Positions 12,202 through 24,339 of a stretch of DNA of 64,000 nt are shown here, in pieces. Position 1 is the stretch's first letter; the number at the start of each line of letters is the position of its first letter. The DNA lies in the NCBI GenBank assembly GCA_024699855.1, contig JAMPIQ010000002.1:1054001-1118000 (forward strand), in the 5' to 3' direction. The notes under the pieces are model-generated. The model worked only from the letters and a program-made list of their open reading frames with translations, was not told the origin of the DNA and ran no database searches. The position numbers were made by a program, and so were the translations under genes. Origin of the DNA: Aphelenchoides besseyi. Its lineage: Eukaryota; Nematoda; Chromadorea; Rhabditida; Aphelenchoididae.

Positions 12202-12999
12202 ATGAAAATGGAGAGTTGCGGTCACACTCATTTGCTCACCATGAAAAACACGTGGTGTGTTGCGGAACCACAAGAGTTTTGGGAGAACGGCGACGAGGTC
12301 AGAACGAGCGATCCGTTCACGTTCAAATCTCGCCCGGAGACTCGTTTTCGAATTGCAGTGAAACCTGATGGCCACTGTTTTGGCTGGTTTTGCTTGTTAT
12401 GTGAGGGCAAATTCGAGGACGACGAGTTCGAATGCTACTTGTGGACCGATGTAAATGGAATGATTTATGGTGCAAAAAGTTTGTTTCATAGTTTTCAAAC
12501 ACACGATCAATATCTTTCAGATCGACCAACAACAACCGGACGGGGATTTAACTTCGAGCGCAATTCGTGTGGTGTGTTCCAATTCAACTGTCGAATTGTC
12601 GCCAAGAACTGTCACTTTTGCAACGGTGATTTGACGAATGAAGAACGTTTGGCGAAACAGCTTCGGAAGGCCGAGAAACTAAACAATAGTCTTCGCACAG
12701 AGTTGAGTTGGCGGGTAATTGAACGATGAAATCAAATATACGTTATGATTTAGAGCGACGATCACATGGAAATGCGCGAGTATATGACCGATCGATTGGA
12801 CGACGTCACGAAAGAGAACTTGATGTTGAAGGCGAAAAATAGGAAGTTGGAGTCGTTTTTGCAAAAGATCAAAGAAGCGAACATTCAGGTGAACAGTGTT
12901 TTGACTCAATTCGAAGGTAAACCATTGAACAGAGAAGGTGGAATAACAAGTGACCTTTCAGTCGACAAGTTCTTGGACGAATCTCAAGATGTTTTCTAA
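12202..12999 (+). CDS. MATH-like / coiled-coil protein
   Basis: ATG at 12202 (MKMESCGHTHLL). Exons about 12202-12479, about 12522-12712, about 12754-12914 and about 12961-12999. The N-terminal domain mirrors the gene at 5369: EFWENGD, FKSRPETRFRI, LLCEGKFEDDEFECYLW, then CRIVAKNCHFC. The intron falls at the same place, right after the YLW...G segment. The rest is a charged coiled coil (LRKAEKLNNSLR, MTKENLMLKAKN-like heptads) ending LDESQDVF. No BTB domain was found. Function is unknown. Oligomerisation through the coiled coil is the only safe inference. The upstream ATG at 11947 belongs to a longer unspliced reading frame that overlaps the intergenic gap and is not chosen. Confidence 0.62.
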
Positions 13000-13781
13000 C
13001 TAATCCAATCTATCAACCAACGTCAATCAAATTCCATTACTCGAATAAGAACGAATACATTTCTAATTGTTAGTTGTAGTCATGACATTTTTTGGTATTT
13101 TCGTGCTCAAATAAACTTGAGAGAATAAGCAAAGTTCGAAAGATTACGAGCAACATACAGAAGTCGTCGACCGGGGTTTCTCATTGACTAACAAAAGCTC
13201 AGTTTTTACATAAAAGAAGCATTGAGACGTTGATTTCTGGAATCGAAGTCACAACGCTAATGCCGTTAAGGTCAATGACTTTTTCAAAAAGAAACTAGTA
13301 ATCATTAATTGCACGAATACTCGACTCCAGGATTATCGATTGCACTTCAATTCAAGTTTGCAATTTTTCGAATGCTTCAAAAACAAAAGTCGATCAATCT
13401 TTTTTCACTCAAGTTACACGTCGTTAAAATTTGGTGTTTTACGCGCGATCTCTGTAGACCCATAGAGTTCCTGTGTGGGTTTGAATTGCTTATCGACGGC
13501 TCAACAAAGTCAACGGCTTGGCGCTTTTTCGATCCTTATGGCCAGCCGATTCCCGCGAGCTAAACTGGCCACCAAAAAGAGTTCTCATGGACCTTTTGAG
13601 CGACAAGAACCTTCTTATACGTTAACCTCGCGCATTAATGTCCTAGAGCTCGTCAATTTCGAACAAAAACGACGCGCAAATAGGTAGTGCGCACCAAGCT
13701 GCCATATAAACCCGAGCAGTTCGTTAGTTCGGTCATAGTGCAGTTCCCAAAGCTTCATCCTCATCTTCCGTCTACTCCAAA
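13000..13781. other. Intergenic / 5' region of Elongin C
   Basis: ORFs at 13309-13563 and 13475-13687 overlap in different frames and lack support. The last 100 bases before 13782 are pyrimidine-rich and are probably the Elongin C leader. Confidence 0.35.
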
Positions 13782-14410
13782 ATGTCCAACATTGAAATCG
13801 ACTCTGTCGCTCCAGTCACCGCGTCACTCTATGGGCCAAATGCGACACACATCAAACTCGTCTCTGGTGATGGCCACGAATTCATGCTTCCGAAGAAGTT
13901 GATCATGGTTTCGTCCACACTGAGGAACATGATCGCTGGTCCGGGTCAAGTCGTCGATGATAACGAGATCAACGAATTAACATTGAGGAACATCCCGTAA
14001 GTTTGTTTTCGATCCATTAATTATTTCATTGCCGAGATCTTGTCCGTTTTCGCGCACTTTTTTGACTCCCACCCGTTTGCTAATTTTGCATAGTTCCTGC
14101 TCACACTAATGCGAGTTTTTCATACGAGTAAAAAGTGTCAAGCAGGGATTGTGCAAGTTAGTAGGCGAGTCTGATTTGAAAAAGTATGGGCGAGGGAATA
14201 ACAAACAACATCCAAAAAACGAATACATTTCTTTCAAAAATAGGATGAATATATGCTGTTTTTAGATCTCAAATTCTTCGCGTAGTTTGTCACTACTTAC
14301 AATACAAGGAGTACTACGACAACAAAGGTATGGGAATACCTCACTTCCACATCAATGTCCCGGAACACGCATTGATGCTGTTGTTTGCCGCAGAGTTTCT
14401 CAATTGTTGA
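13782..14410 (+). CDS. elc-1: Elongin C
   Basis: Two exons, 13782-13996 and 14266-14410. The 269-nt intron is unusually long for this window and ends TTTTTAG. The product of about 120 aa matches Elongin C over its whole length: YGPNATHIKLVSGDGHEFMLPKK, then MIAGPGQVVDDNEINELTLRNIP, then VCHYLQYKEYYDN, then IPHFHINVPEHALMLLFAAEFLNC at the C-terminus. Elongin C has the Skp1/BTB fold. It bridges Elongin B and BC-box receptors to Cul2/Cul5 ubiquitin ligases and is also part of Elongin. The residues at the C-terminal helix used for BC-box binding are preserved. The symbol is given by orthology to the nematode gene. The gene is single-copy here, and an AATAAA-like signal follows at about 14465. Confidence 0.9.
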
Positions 14411-14753
14411 ACGATGATTCCACGCGAGTTTCATATCTTAACGTTGTTAATACTTGTGTTTTATAATAAATTACTGTATGAACGAATTCAAATTTGAGAA
14501 CTAACAGAACTTCTTATTCAACTTAAAACCAAAAAACATCCAAAAGACGCATATCATCGGCTAGTTTGTTTATTAGATAGCATAAGCTCTAGCAAATGCG
14601 ATCATATCAACGCCCCTGAGATCGAAAACTTGATTGAACGGCTTGCATCGTCAAATTTTGCTTTCAACCAAAATTGTTTGTTAGTTGAAGACTTCGAATA
14701 TTTCGATAATGAAAGAGTTTACTCAAAAACAAATAGAAACACAACATTTACGA

Positions 14754-15046
14754 TCAATTTGAACCTAAACGCGAATATTTTCTGTTGAGTTCAGTTACGT
14801 ACTTAGAGGTTTTATGGGCCTCTTCGTGTACATGAATACCCAATTCGTTATGTTTCTTCCATTTGAGCGCAATTTCGGCATCATCACAATATCGAAAGTA
14901 ACTGAAAGCAAAGTGGTTGAACGAACACTCCAATGACCTTACAATCCGCGTAGAGACTCGTTTTCAACGGTATCGATGCATTTGTTGTTGCCAAAGGAAT
15001 TTGCCGCGTTGACAATGAAACTCGAGAAGAAAATGAACCAAAGCAT
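14754..15046 (-). CDS. Small secreted protein, paralogue of 1-298
   Basis: ATG at 15046. Exon 1 encodes a signal peptide (MLWFIFFSSFIVNA) and NKCIDTVENES. An intron of about 40 nt ends CTTTCAG, and exon 2 encodes YFRYCDDAEIALKWKKHN and runs to TGA at 14756-14754. Size, signal peptide, Cys positions, intron position and the KWKK motif match the partial gene at the window start, so the two are duplicates of one family about 14.7 kb apart on the same strand. Function is unknown. Secretion is inferred. Confidence 0.5.
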
Positions 15047-17262
15047 TTCGGCAATCAAAATATTATGCCCGAGAACTATGGTTCAGCGAATTGATCAGTT
15101 GATCGGATTTATAAACAGAAGCGATTGTCGCTGATTTGTTTATGCACTTAATCATTAGCGTCCACTTAATGGCCATGAATATACTCGCAGTTCTTCACTA
15201 ATGGAACAAATAATATTGTTTTTCTATTTAGCATTAAAGTCAAATGACTGCGACACAATGAACAGCTTTATTGTTGTGACTAAACAGCAAAGAATCTAAT
15301 GACAATTGATACCATGAATTAAAAGGATTTAGGTGAGAACACAGCTTGTAGATCACAGAAAGAAGTACAATCATATGGCAATGAATTGGAAGAATCTGTT
15401 TATTTTTTCTTTCATTATCAATCACAAAAAACTTGAAATGCAATTTGCGCCAGCAAACTACGATATTAAGAGCTTTAATATCCTAATGGATTCTGAGCAG
15501 TTTAATTCGTTTGCTTCAACATTTCTAATATGACTACAAGAAGCCAAAAAACGTTTGCGATATGCATCCGTAAGCATTCAAACATTCTTAGAATATCGAT
15601 CTCGTAGCAGTAAAGGGTAACTGCTATAAATTCCGATATGTTAAAAAATAAATTTTCTCAATTTCGATTAATCAATTTATAAGAATTCCGATTAAGTCTT
15701 ATGACCGTTTTTCATTTAGATTCTGAGAATGTGCAGCTCTTCTTGATGTTCGTTTCTTCTTTTCGGGGTTTTCTGTAAACTCATCGGGTTCACTCACTAA
15801 TTACACGAACATCGTATTGTCCATTCACAATTTCCGTAATCCCTGGTTTAAATGCATCCGCAAACAGATTTGTGTTTAAAAGCGTATGAGTTGCAATCTT
15901 TGTGTTTGCTATTAAATTCGCAAATTTCTTCACCCTTGCATTATAAGCGGATATGAGTTAGCTTGTTGTTTTCATTCCGTTGTGCAAGCTTTACCTATAG
16001 ATTGCGTCAGTATTTTAACATTCTTCTTTCTCCGACATTCAACTATTGTTGCAATTACTTGCTACGGTTGCAACGATATCAAACAATCATTTCAAGTAAT
16101 TTGTGCAGCCGACTTTACTGCTCCGCGTCTTGGCACTATGACATTTGGCGTCTTCTTAACTAACAGATTCTGGTTGTTAGTTCGTGCGATTTCCGCGAGG
16201 GTCTTGATTTGAGTTTATAACACTGAACACTTCTACGATTGGTGTCCAACTATAATGGCAGTTTTTGCTGATTTCCGAACTGGTTGATTTTAGTGTGTGC
16301 TTCTAACCGTTCTCTTACTCATTGCTAATCGTCACATAAATTCGAAGATTATTACGACGTCCTTGCAGTCCGATCACCGGACGTTCGAGTTATTTTGGCG
16401 GCCGCACATTTCGCTGATTAGTTCCATCGAAATCTGCAGTTCTTTTCATTATGAACAAAATTTGTGTCGCATTTGAATGCCGTTAATTGCAATACGTGAT
16501 CTCGTCTCTTTGCAAGCGAATGTGTCTGACTTCAATGCCTACCGTTCTTACTTGCTGATCACGTGTCGAAGGCTCACAAATTCAAACTTTTTATGCTAGT
16601 GGGCACGATTGAAATTTATTAAGAAAAGTCGATAAATGCAAGAATCGGCATCAAGCATTCGGAACTATGTTCCTTACAAGTTTGTTTAGACAGTTAGAAA
16701 ACCTTGAAAGCATCTCAACTGACCTCTTTCTTGTTTGCATAGACGTGCAGAGAAATCGAGAACGGAAGAAGTAAATATGAAGCACCCAATTACGGAATTA
16801 ATGAGATGAATTCATACGATGTCTTAATATAACCACTCTTCAAATTATCAAGAACCGGAATTCGCAATAAATAAGATACATTCAAACGGGAAAGTCTCGA
16901 GATAACACTTATTTGCGGACGGATGAGTTCTCTGAATTGATCCACTGAGAACATCAGCTAATCTAAAAAGGTAATCATATCGAACATGTGCAACAAGCAT
17001 TCTATTCTTATTGACTTGCGGATCGTCACTAACCGAATCAACAATTACGATTCGTTAACGCGGCACAGGAATGTAAATTGCGTTTTTCGTTTATGTATTT
17101 ACCTGACAGTAGTGTTGAAATAACTTGATTGATCACAAGGACCTTGGGAGTTTCGGTCGATCCAACGGCTTCTGTGAATTAAATTTTCCTTGTTCTTCTT
17201 GACTGCTAAGGCAATGCTGCGGCTAAAAGCTTGTTTATTCATTTTCTTATATACACTGTCAC
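15047..17262. other. Long gap; possible Ly6-like fragment at about 15980-16210
   Basis: The plus-strand frame at 15982-16212 contains a hydrophobic stretch followed by AITCYGCNDI, which resembles the start of Ly6/uPAR three-finger proteins (compare LLCYTCDSS at 24.5 kb). It has no ATG and no continuing cysteine pattern, so it is at most a decayed fragment. Nothing else was recognised here. Confidence 0.3.
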
Positions 17263-19508
17263 TTAACAGAGAAAGAGAGAAAGGAAAAGAAGGAAGAATG
17301 TTGGATAGTAGTAATTTGAAGACGAATTCCAAATGTGATTGCCAACGAAATCAAAGTTTCCAACCGGAGCTCGTGGTTCGAAGTTGACGAGAACGAGTTT
17401 GTTATCCGTTTTTCCAGTCAAATCAAAGAACACTCCCGGAACGAAAACTGTACGCTAAACTCGAAGTTATATCGTTCCGAACTTGGTTCTTTACTTGTGG
17501 TCCAGCTGATGGCCAATAGCGTCCAACATTCACGTTGTTCAGAAACAATTGACCTTTGCCCCAGTTGATGGGATCGAAAAACGTGTGCACTCCGACGTCG
17601 CTCGCCAAATCCTGATGATCTAATTTGAAAACACTCAAATAGATTCCCGGCTCCGAAGGTGCATTTTCAGGAGCAAAAGCCGTAGGCCCGTCGGCAGCCA
17701 ATTCATCGACCATCGACGGAAGCTTTTCGCTGTTCACTCCGCATTCTTCCCAATTAGTCAAAATCATGTCGTTAAGGTAAACAGATGAACGAATTCCCTA
17801 AAGCCAATTAAATTTATTCTAATCTTATAATTATACCTTATAGTCTTTGCCAATTCCGAAGTTCAAACGTCCCAAATTCTCGACAACAATTCGAAGTTTC
17901 CCGTCGGCTTTTGGATTTAATTGAAGTTCCGATTTAAAGCAAACATCAATAGTGCAGTCTCCAAGCCAACCCTTATTACACACATGTTATATTGTGGTAG
18001 TTATTCCAGTTACCTGATACTCATCGCCAATGAAAACATAAGCCAAATCGCGCAGAAATTTGATGTACAATTTCTTCGGTGTGACACCCATCGGCATGTC
18101 TGTTGAGTAGATTGCATAACCGTAAGATTGATTGAACTTTTCAAAGTTCTCCGGTTCATTCACGGTCTTGCAATTTTGTTTCACTTTCGAAAGCAAAGTC
18201 ACTAAACTTCCGTTTAAACGACGAGCCGACAATTTTGTAAACGCAAAAGAACTAAACGATAGATGATTAGGAGGTTGATTTGCCTGATCAACCTGTGGTT
18301 TTGAGGAACCGATAGTGGTTGGTTGGGCCAATTGTCCAGCTTTTTGATGTGATTTTGTATGGCCAAATACTTTTCCGTAATCTGACCGCTTTCAGTAATC
18401 GGCGATCCATAGTCGTAGGATTGAATAATGAACGAATCTGTTTCTGCTCCATTCCAGAAACCGAAATTCGTGCCGCCATGAGCCATGTAGAACGAGAAGG
18501 AAGCGTTGTACTTGAGCATGTGGTCCATTGTCGAACTGACTTCTTTTGAAGATGGATATCCGGTATGTGAATGATTCCAAGAATCATACCATCCACTGAA
18601 AATTGAAATTAATAAAAAATTGAGGTCAATTTAATTACGTGTAGAATTCCGAGTTAACATAAGGTCCGCACTTTGCTATTTCGCGTTGTTTGGCAAAATT
18701 TTTGCTAACTTGTTCTTGACTATTTACGCCAAAATCAACAGTAGGATATGCGCCTTCTGCGCAACCACAAGGTAAATTTACAGGAGGGTCGGTTGTGTAC
18801 GCTAATGTCCGATTCATCCCATATTCCTTCATTGCACTGGTCAATTGGCTCATGTATTCGTGATCACATCCATAACTTGAATATTCGTTTTCCACTTGTG
18901 CGAGAATAATCGGACCATCTGGATATTGCAAATCCTGAACTTCCTCGACTAAACGTTTCATCCACTTCTTTGCAAGTCCAAGGAATCTTAATTCGAGTTG
19001 GCGTGATTACTTGAATACAAACTCACGGCTCTTTGCTGGAACGTAATTCAATATTCGGATAATTGAGCAACCACCACGGCAATCCGCCTTGTTCCCATTC
19101 GGCACAAGCGTATGGACCCATTCGTAAGTTGACAAAAAGCTGATTGTCGGCGGCCAACTTCAGGAATTCGCGAAGATTGCGATCTCCTTCAAAATTGTAT
19201 CTAAACACAATTCGATTCAATTCTCGCAGTCATATCTCGACTTACACCTCTTCCTGTTCTTCATGCCAATTCCAAGCAACATAGACTTGAGCAACATTAA
19301 GACCCATAGCTCGCATTCGTTGAAGTCGATCATTCCACAGTTGTCGTGGAATTCGAAAGTAATGAATTTCGCCGGAAATATAACGAAACGGTTTGCCATC
19401 CAATTCAAACTGATTTTTCTCGCAATTAACTTTCACTCCTCTTTCCTGAGCATTCTGACCGTTTAGTAACGAAAGAAGCACGATAACTATAAGACCATAC
19501 AGTTTCAT
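17263..19508 (-). CDS. Beta-galactosidase, glycoside hydrolase family 35
   Basis: Complete gene of about 640 aa. ATG at 19508 with a signal peptide ([15 protein letters not shown]), stop at 17265-17263, and about eight introns of 36-60 nt. GH35 landmarks in order: [43 protein letters not shown], the acid/base Glu in [10 protein letters not shown], the nucleophile Glu in NSEFYTGWYDSW, and [16 protein letters not shown]. The jelly-roll C-terminal domains end in [16 protein letters not shown] and GPQ segments (seen as [18 protein letters not shown]). An apparent frameshift near 18.29 kb disappears if a 41-nt intron (GTTGATC...GTTTAG) is removed. It is predicted to hydrolyse terminal beta-galactosyl residues in lysosome or secretion. 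The last residues are hydrophobic ([13 protein letters not shown]), which could be a GPI-attachment signal. Confidence 0.88.
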
Positions 19509-20539
19509 GGTTGGAAGATTTGAAAGCAGAAGAACAAGAACCTAATTTCTAATTATCAATTGAAACCAAACATAAAACCAAAAGTTTTGATCTTTCGATC
19601 GTGTGCACATGGAATAAATAAAAGCCATTAGTTGATAACGAAGACAAAGAACAAAAAAAGCGTGTGTGAAAGATGCTTCAATTCACATCAATGGTGCACG
19701 TTACCCCAAAGTGATAATAAACCGCTGGGCCGCGTGATCGCGAACTGTAACCTCCGATTGTTCTTCATTCTCGTAGCTCATTCGTTTAAACGTTGTACCC
19801 AATTTGTAGTTTGTGATTTTAGTTTTCGTTTTTTGTTTCATTCTCGAACCTTTTGTCCCATTTTGTTGTTATCTTTTTCTTCAGTTGGCTTTCGCTTGAG
19901 ATGTCTTGGTCTATTTAAGATGTCCTCCGTACTTATCGATTGCCTTCTCTTCTTCCTCGTTATTTTTTTACTCATATTGGTTACTTGTTCGTTTTCATCT
20001 CGATAAACAATCGGATTTTCGATTTTACCTTATTGATCAACGTTTGCAACCTTCAGACAAGTCATTAGCTGATTGCTGCTTTTCGAAAACACTACAACTT
20101 TCTTTTTGCATGAAAGGTGGTGTTTTAAGCACATTCCAGTCTGATAGCTATCGGAAATAGTTAGCGTTGAAAAGCTTTTGATAAAGAAAATTAACCACGT
20201 TTAGTTGCTGATCACGAAAAGGAGTGTTAGCAATAAGTTTGAAAGAACGATCAACACCTCGAGGAATGAAGAGATGGAACAAAACAAAAGAGTAAGAAGC
20301 GTGAACATTGCAAGCAAGTTATTTAAATGCAAAGTTAACAGCACGAAACTCATCAATGACCACAAATAATCAATTTTACATTCAGAAAAGTGATCAGAAA
20401 TTAATGCTAAAAGACTAGGAGCTTATCATAAACATTAAGCTCTTACTCAATCGACTGCTGCTGAACTTTTTTGTCTGATACGAAAGCCAATTTCCGCGTT
20501 CCAATGATCGAAGTCTGGTGTTCAACGCCCATATTCCGT
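19509..20539. other. Intergenic
   Basis: Contains the upstream region of beta-galactosidase and AT-rich DNA up to the truncated mariner. A tiny hydrophobic plus-strand ORF at 19919-20005 is not supported by anything else. Confidence 0.4.
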
Positions 20540-21301
20540 GCAGAAGTCACTTGTGAACAAGTGCGACTTCTGCTTCTCAACGAATATCGTCTCCATCACT
20601 CGCCCGCCAAAGCCGCCGCCATCATCAACTTGGCACATGGAACGCGAACGACCACCGAGAGGACGGCATGTCGATCGTTCAAAAAGTTCGACGATGGACT
20701 CGAGGATTTGGCCGATCAACCACGAACAGGACGTCCGCCACCGGCTCCTAACCTGCGACGAAACATGGGTCCAACTTGACAATCCATATCGCCGTGGGCA
20801 ATGGTTGCGTCCCAATCAGCGACCGGGTAATACACCCCGGCCGAATCTTTTCCAAACAAAAGTTATGCTTTCTGTTTGGTGGAATCGGTTAGGTGTTGTG
20901 CACTGGGAGTTGTTGGACCGCGGGCAGACGATCACTTCGGAACTTACTGTGCCCAAATGGATCGAGTCGCCGCCGCCCTTCGTCATCGCCACGACGTTCT
21001 ACTGCTCCAGGACAACGCGCGACCGCACATCGCCCGAAGAACTCAACAGCACCTGAGGACTTTAGGTTGGACGGCCATCGAGCACCCGCCGTACTCTCCG
21101 GACCTTTCGCCAACGGACTACCATCTCTTCCGTTCGCTAAAGACGTGGATACGAGGACGCCGATTCAACGACGTCGATCATCTCCGCCGGTCCCTCAACT
21201 CGTTCTTCGCCTCCCGTCATCGATCCTTCTACACGCGCGGAATCAGCCAATTGCCCGAACGGTGGCGCCGAACTATCAACTCAAATGGCGAGTATTTTTG
21301 A
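20540..21301 (+). pseudogene. Mariner transposase remnant
   Basis: Coding part of the element above, read in three successive frames: to about 20760 for the HTH region, about 20755-20945 for the TCDETW to WWNRLG segment, and about 20925-21301 for the catalytic end up to NSNGEYF. All three Asp positions are still encoded, but not in one frame. The C-terminal 140 residues are uninterrupted. Confidence 0.8.
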
Positions 21302-21478
21302 TGATTTGTGTTAATTTTAATAAATGGATTCTAATCTACAACGAAAATCATACTTAGGACAGTAGGCAGCTGAACAACCGAACTTCGTTCACACACTTCC
21401 AACCGACCGGTCAATTTCTTTCATTCCTAATTTAGGTCACTCATGACGCAATCAGACAAAACTTTAGTAACAATCCAA
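20540..21478 (+). mobile_element. Mariner-family element, 5'-truncated and frameshifted
   Basis: The right terminal repeat is present (CAAAACTTTAGTAACAATCCAA ending at 21478, followed by TA). The left end is missing: homology with the second copy begins inside the coding region at the GAACAAGTGCGACTTCTG stretch. The transposase frame contains an HTH part (VRLLLLNEYRLHHSP) and then breaks. The first catalytic Asp lies in TCDETW, the second in LLLQDNARPH and the third in SPTDYHLF. The D-to-D spacing of the last two is 34 residues, as in DD34D mariners. There are at least two frame changes, and a block between the HTH and TCDETW is missing. It cannot make an active transposase. Confidence 0.85.
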
Positions 21479-21910
21479 TATATTACACGCCATTTTCGTT
21501 GCGTGTAAATCGACCTATGGTTTTATGTATGACTTAAATTTTGTGTCTTCTACTCCAAAAAACCAACGAATAAACACGACCAACTTTATTAAGTGCAATC
21601 AACAACAAACACAAGGGAGAAAAAACACAACTCAACTGAACTGTCGGCCGATCATCCAAAAACCTCACAAGCTAGAAGGCGGGGCGTTTACATATGTAGA
21701 AAACGGAAATGTCAACAAAGAATGAAAATGCGACGAGATAAAATGATGAAAATGAAAAGCCAAAACAACAAAATTGCGAACAACAACTACATAACAAAAC
21801 AATTGACGAAATTCGACGTTGAATAAAGAGAAGACAACAAGATGAAAATTCGGGCGCTTAGAAAACAAAGTACGTTTTTACACACCATCTGATGAATTCT
21901 TCGTGTGAAA
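21479..21910. other. Spacer between mariner end and GIY-YIG gene end
   Basis: AC-rich low-complexity DNA with several short overlapping ORFs and no recognisable gene. Confidence 0.35.
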
Positions 21911-24339
21911 TTAATTTTCCTGTTCTTGATCGTCCTCTTCGTTTTTGTCGATGACCAAGAGAAACAGTTTCTCATCGTTCATGACTTCGACGTAATTTGC
22001 TTCATCGTCCACGTCGCTTTCGATTTCCTCTTCATCGTCAACGTTCGTATCACCGTCAACGTCTTTTGAACTTCCAAGTGATACCGGAACTTTCGGCGTT
22101 TGGACCTAAAATATTGTTATATGTCATAATATGTCAAAACAAACCATTAAACTCGAGTCAAAGTAACAAAATTCGTTGTTCTTGAATTTTTGCAAAAACA
22201 TCGAAACAAGCCACGTTTGTATATCTTCGTGGTCTTTTCGGAGCAACAACCGATACAATCCGTCTCGATGTCCAGTGGCCGTGTTGAGCAAATGCGAAAC
22301 ACCTAAAGTGAAATGTATAGTTGTGTTTTGAAACATAGTAATTACCGTACAGATCAATGAGCAATTGCTCAAACAAACGGACCACGAGCTCGCTTAAATT
22401 TTCTATTTCCATGTGAACGAGGACATTTGCAGGTGACTGTGGAAGATGACGAGTTGCAGGTTGGTACACTTTTTCGAATTTCAACTGAAAATGCTGTTAC
22501 ATGATATATTCTTTCAGATAACAAATACCTTCTCTGCCGCCGTTGCCTGTTGATATTGACGCATTCGACTTGTGTGCTGGTTAAACCGAATTTTCTTATA
22601 TACATGTGTAATTCCAACGTAAAGTTGCTCTTTACATTGATTAGTCAAGTAGTTGGTGTTGAAGTTTGTTTGGAACGGCGTGTGAGACAACACGAAGTTG
22701 TAGAATTTCAAATCGTCCAACGTCGCACAGATCAAAAGTTTGGCGCATGGATCAGAATTGACCACACAAAATTTGATGAAATCAGCCGTGGCAGCTTCAC
22801 GAATTGGCGCAAGATGTCGTTCTAACAACTTCTTGATGTCGTCATCAGTCCGAATCTTCTTTTCAATTATTTTTGCCACGTCAACGACACCTGAAATTGC
22901 AGTATACTAATAGAAATATGATTGTTGCTGACTTAGTTGACTTTTCGGCGTTTGAACTGTTACCATTTCTTGTTCCATTCTTTAGCCATCAACGCCATTT
23001 GTTTTCTTTTTGATTCCGAAACCGATTTGCCCTCTGCCGCGAACAAATTTGCTACCTAAATTTAACGCATTTAAAATACTAAGCTATAAACTAACTTGTT
23101 GTATACGCTGAGCCACGCTGTAGCATTGAAGCTGTGTGCAATGATAGGACATATAACGGCTTTCTGCAGTTTTGTAAGTGCATTTCGATTCACATAATGG
23201 CAGTTTTTGGTCGCGGCAATGGTACAATACGTCTTCGTTTTGGACCTAGAACGTCATTTTTCATGCCCTAACACGGCGAACTTACGTAAATGTGGCGTGT
23301 AACTGGACAATTCGAACTCTGTTGGTGTCTTTCTAAATTGACTTTTTGCGTCGCCACATAATCGCAACCAGGTTTTAGGCATGGAAATCCAGGTTTCGAA
23401 TCTAATGCCTAAACACATCATATTAATGACTGTCATACAAACTTTTTTCTTACCGAGTCTCTTCGTCAAGAGCTTTGGCTGCTTGTTTCTCGGGTGTCTT
23501 CTTCACCACGTAATCCTTAAAATAAAAACAGTTGAAAACAAATGTTGAAATCCATGAACGAAACATAGATGTACTTTTTGGTGGTCTATTTACAATGTTT
23601 GAAATTCACTTACCGCGACCTTGTTGATGGCTTTGAATGCCAAGTTGCCGAGCGTCTTCTTGTCTTTTCCATTTTTTTGTTTCTTAAGGGGGATCCGCGA
23701 CAGTGTTTCAGGTGGAGTCGATGGACCGGCAGCTGAAGGGGTTGTTGATGCTGCTGGCAACTCAACGACATCATCGTCAATTTCGCACGATGGATGTTGT
23801 GCGTCTTGTTGAAGCGAAAGACCCTCGTACTTCGCTCGCTTTACTACTTGCTCTGTCGAGTTTTCAGGTCGACCTTGTTTGGCCGCTTGTCTTGGTCCAA
23901 CCTTCTTCAGCATGATGTCGTTGAGGATTTCACGCATCCGTTTTCGTTCCTCATTAGCTGTCCAAGCTGTGAGGCTTTGGTCGATGTTGTCGTTGGTGAT
24001 GATTTGACGTGCGTATTCGGAGATGAAGACTCCGCAGTTGTAAGAATCATCCGACGTTTGTTGGCAACATCCAGGAAGTGTTTGTTGCGCAATTAAACGG
24101 ACATCTGAGTTGAATTGCTGTCCAACTAACTTGACCATTCGTTCGACAAATTCTTTCAGTTCAGACTCAAGAGGCTGGTTCAATGGGTCGTAGTAGTCGG
24201 CGGCTTGCAGCTCTTTGCGGACGAATGGTCGTGCACGACCCCGAGGGCAGCGTGGCGAGGATGTGGATGGCTGAGCCGCATCGTACCAACACTTGGTGTC
24301 CGAGTGCCATTGCCGACCGTATTGATCAGCTAAACAACC
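21911..24339 (-). pseudogene. ULP-protease-like / zinc-finger / GIY-YIG (LEM-3/ANKLE1-like) multi-exon locus
   Basis: Eight or more exons on the minus strand. The first, 24339-23597, carries the C-terminal half of a C48 (ULP) peptidase: the Asp region YYDPLNQP and the Gln..Cys region QQTSDDSYNCGVF. The region where the catalytic His should lie shows no HW motif. Later exons encode a C2HC-type finger (PCLKPGCDYV with His and Cys downstream), a second Cys/His cluster (YHCRDQKLPLCESKC), then a GIY-YIG nuclease resembling LEM-3/ANKLE1. The GIY-YIG part has FYNFVLSH, LYVGITHVYKKIRF, the presumed catalytic Glu in VRLFEQLLIDLYG, and NTATGHRDG. The final exon is acidic and stops at 21911. Two junctions (near 23.46 and 22.90 kb) do not keep frame with the visible GT-AG sites, so I call it probably decayed. 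If those junctions are mis-modelled it would be a real fusion gene. Confidence 0.5.

Noticed and set aside
18214..18331. Frameshift in beta-galactosidase
   Set aside because: A 41-nt GT...TTTAG intron restores a continuous GH35 frame.
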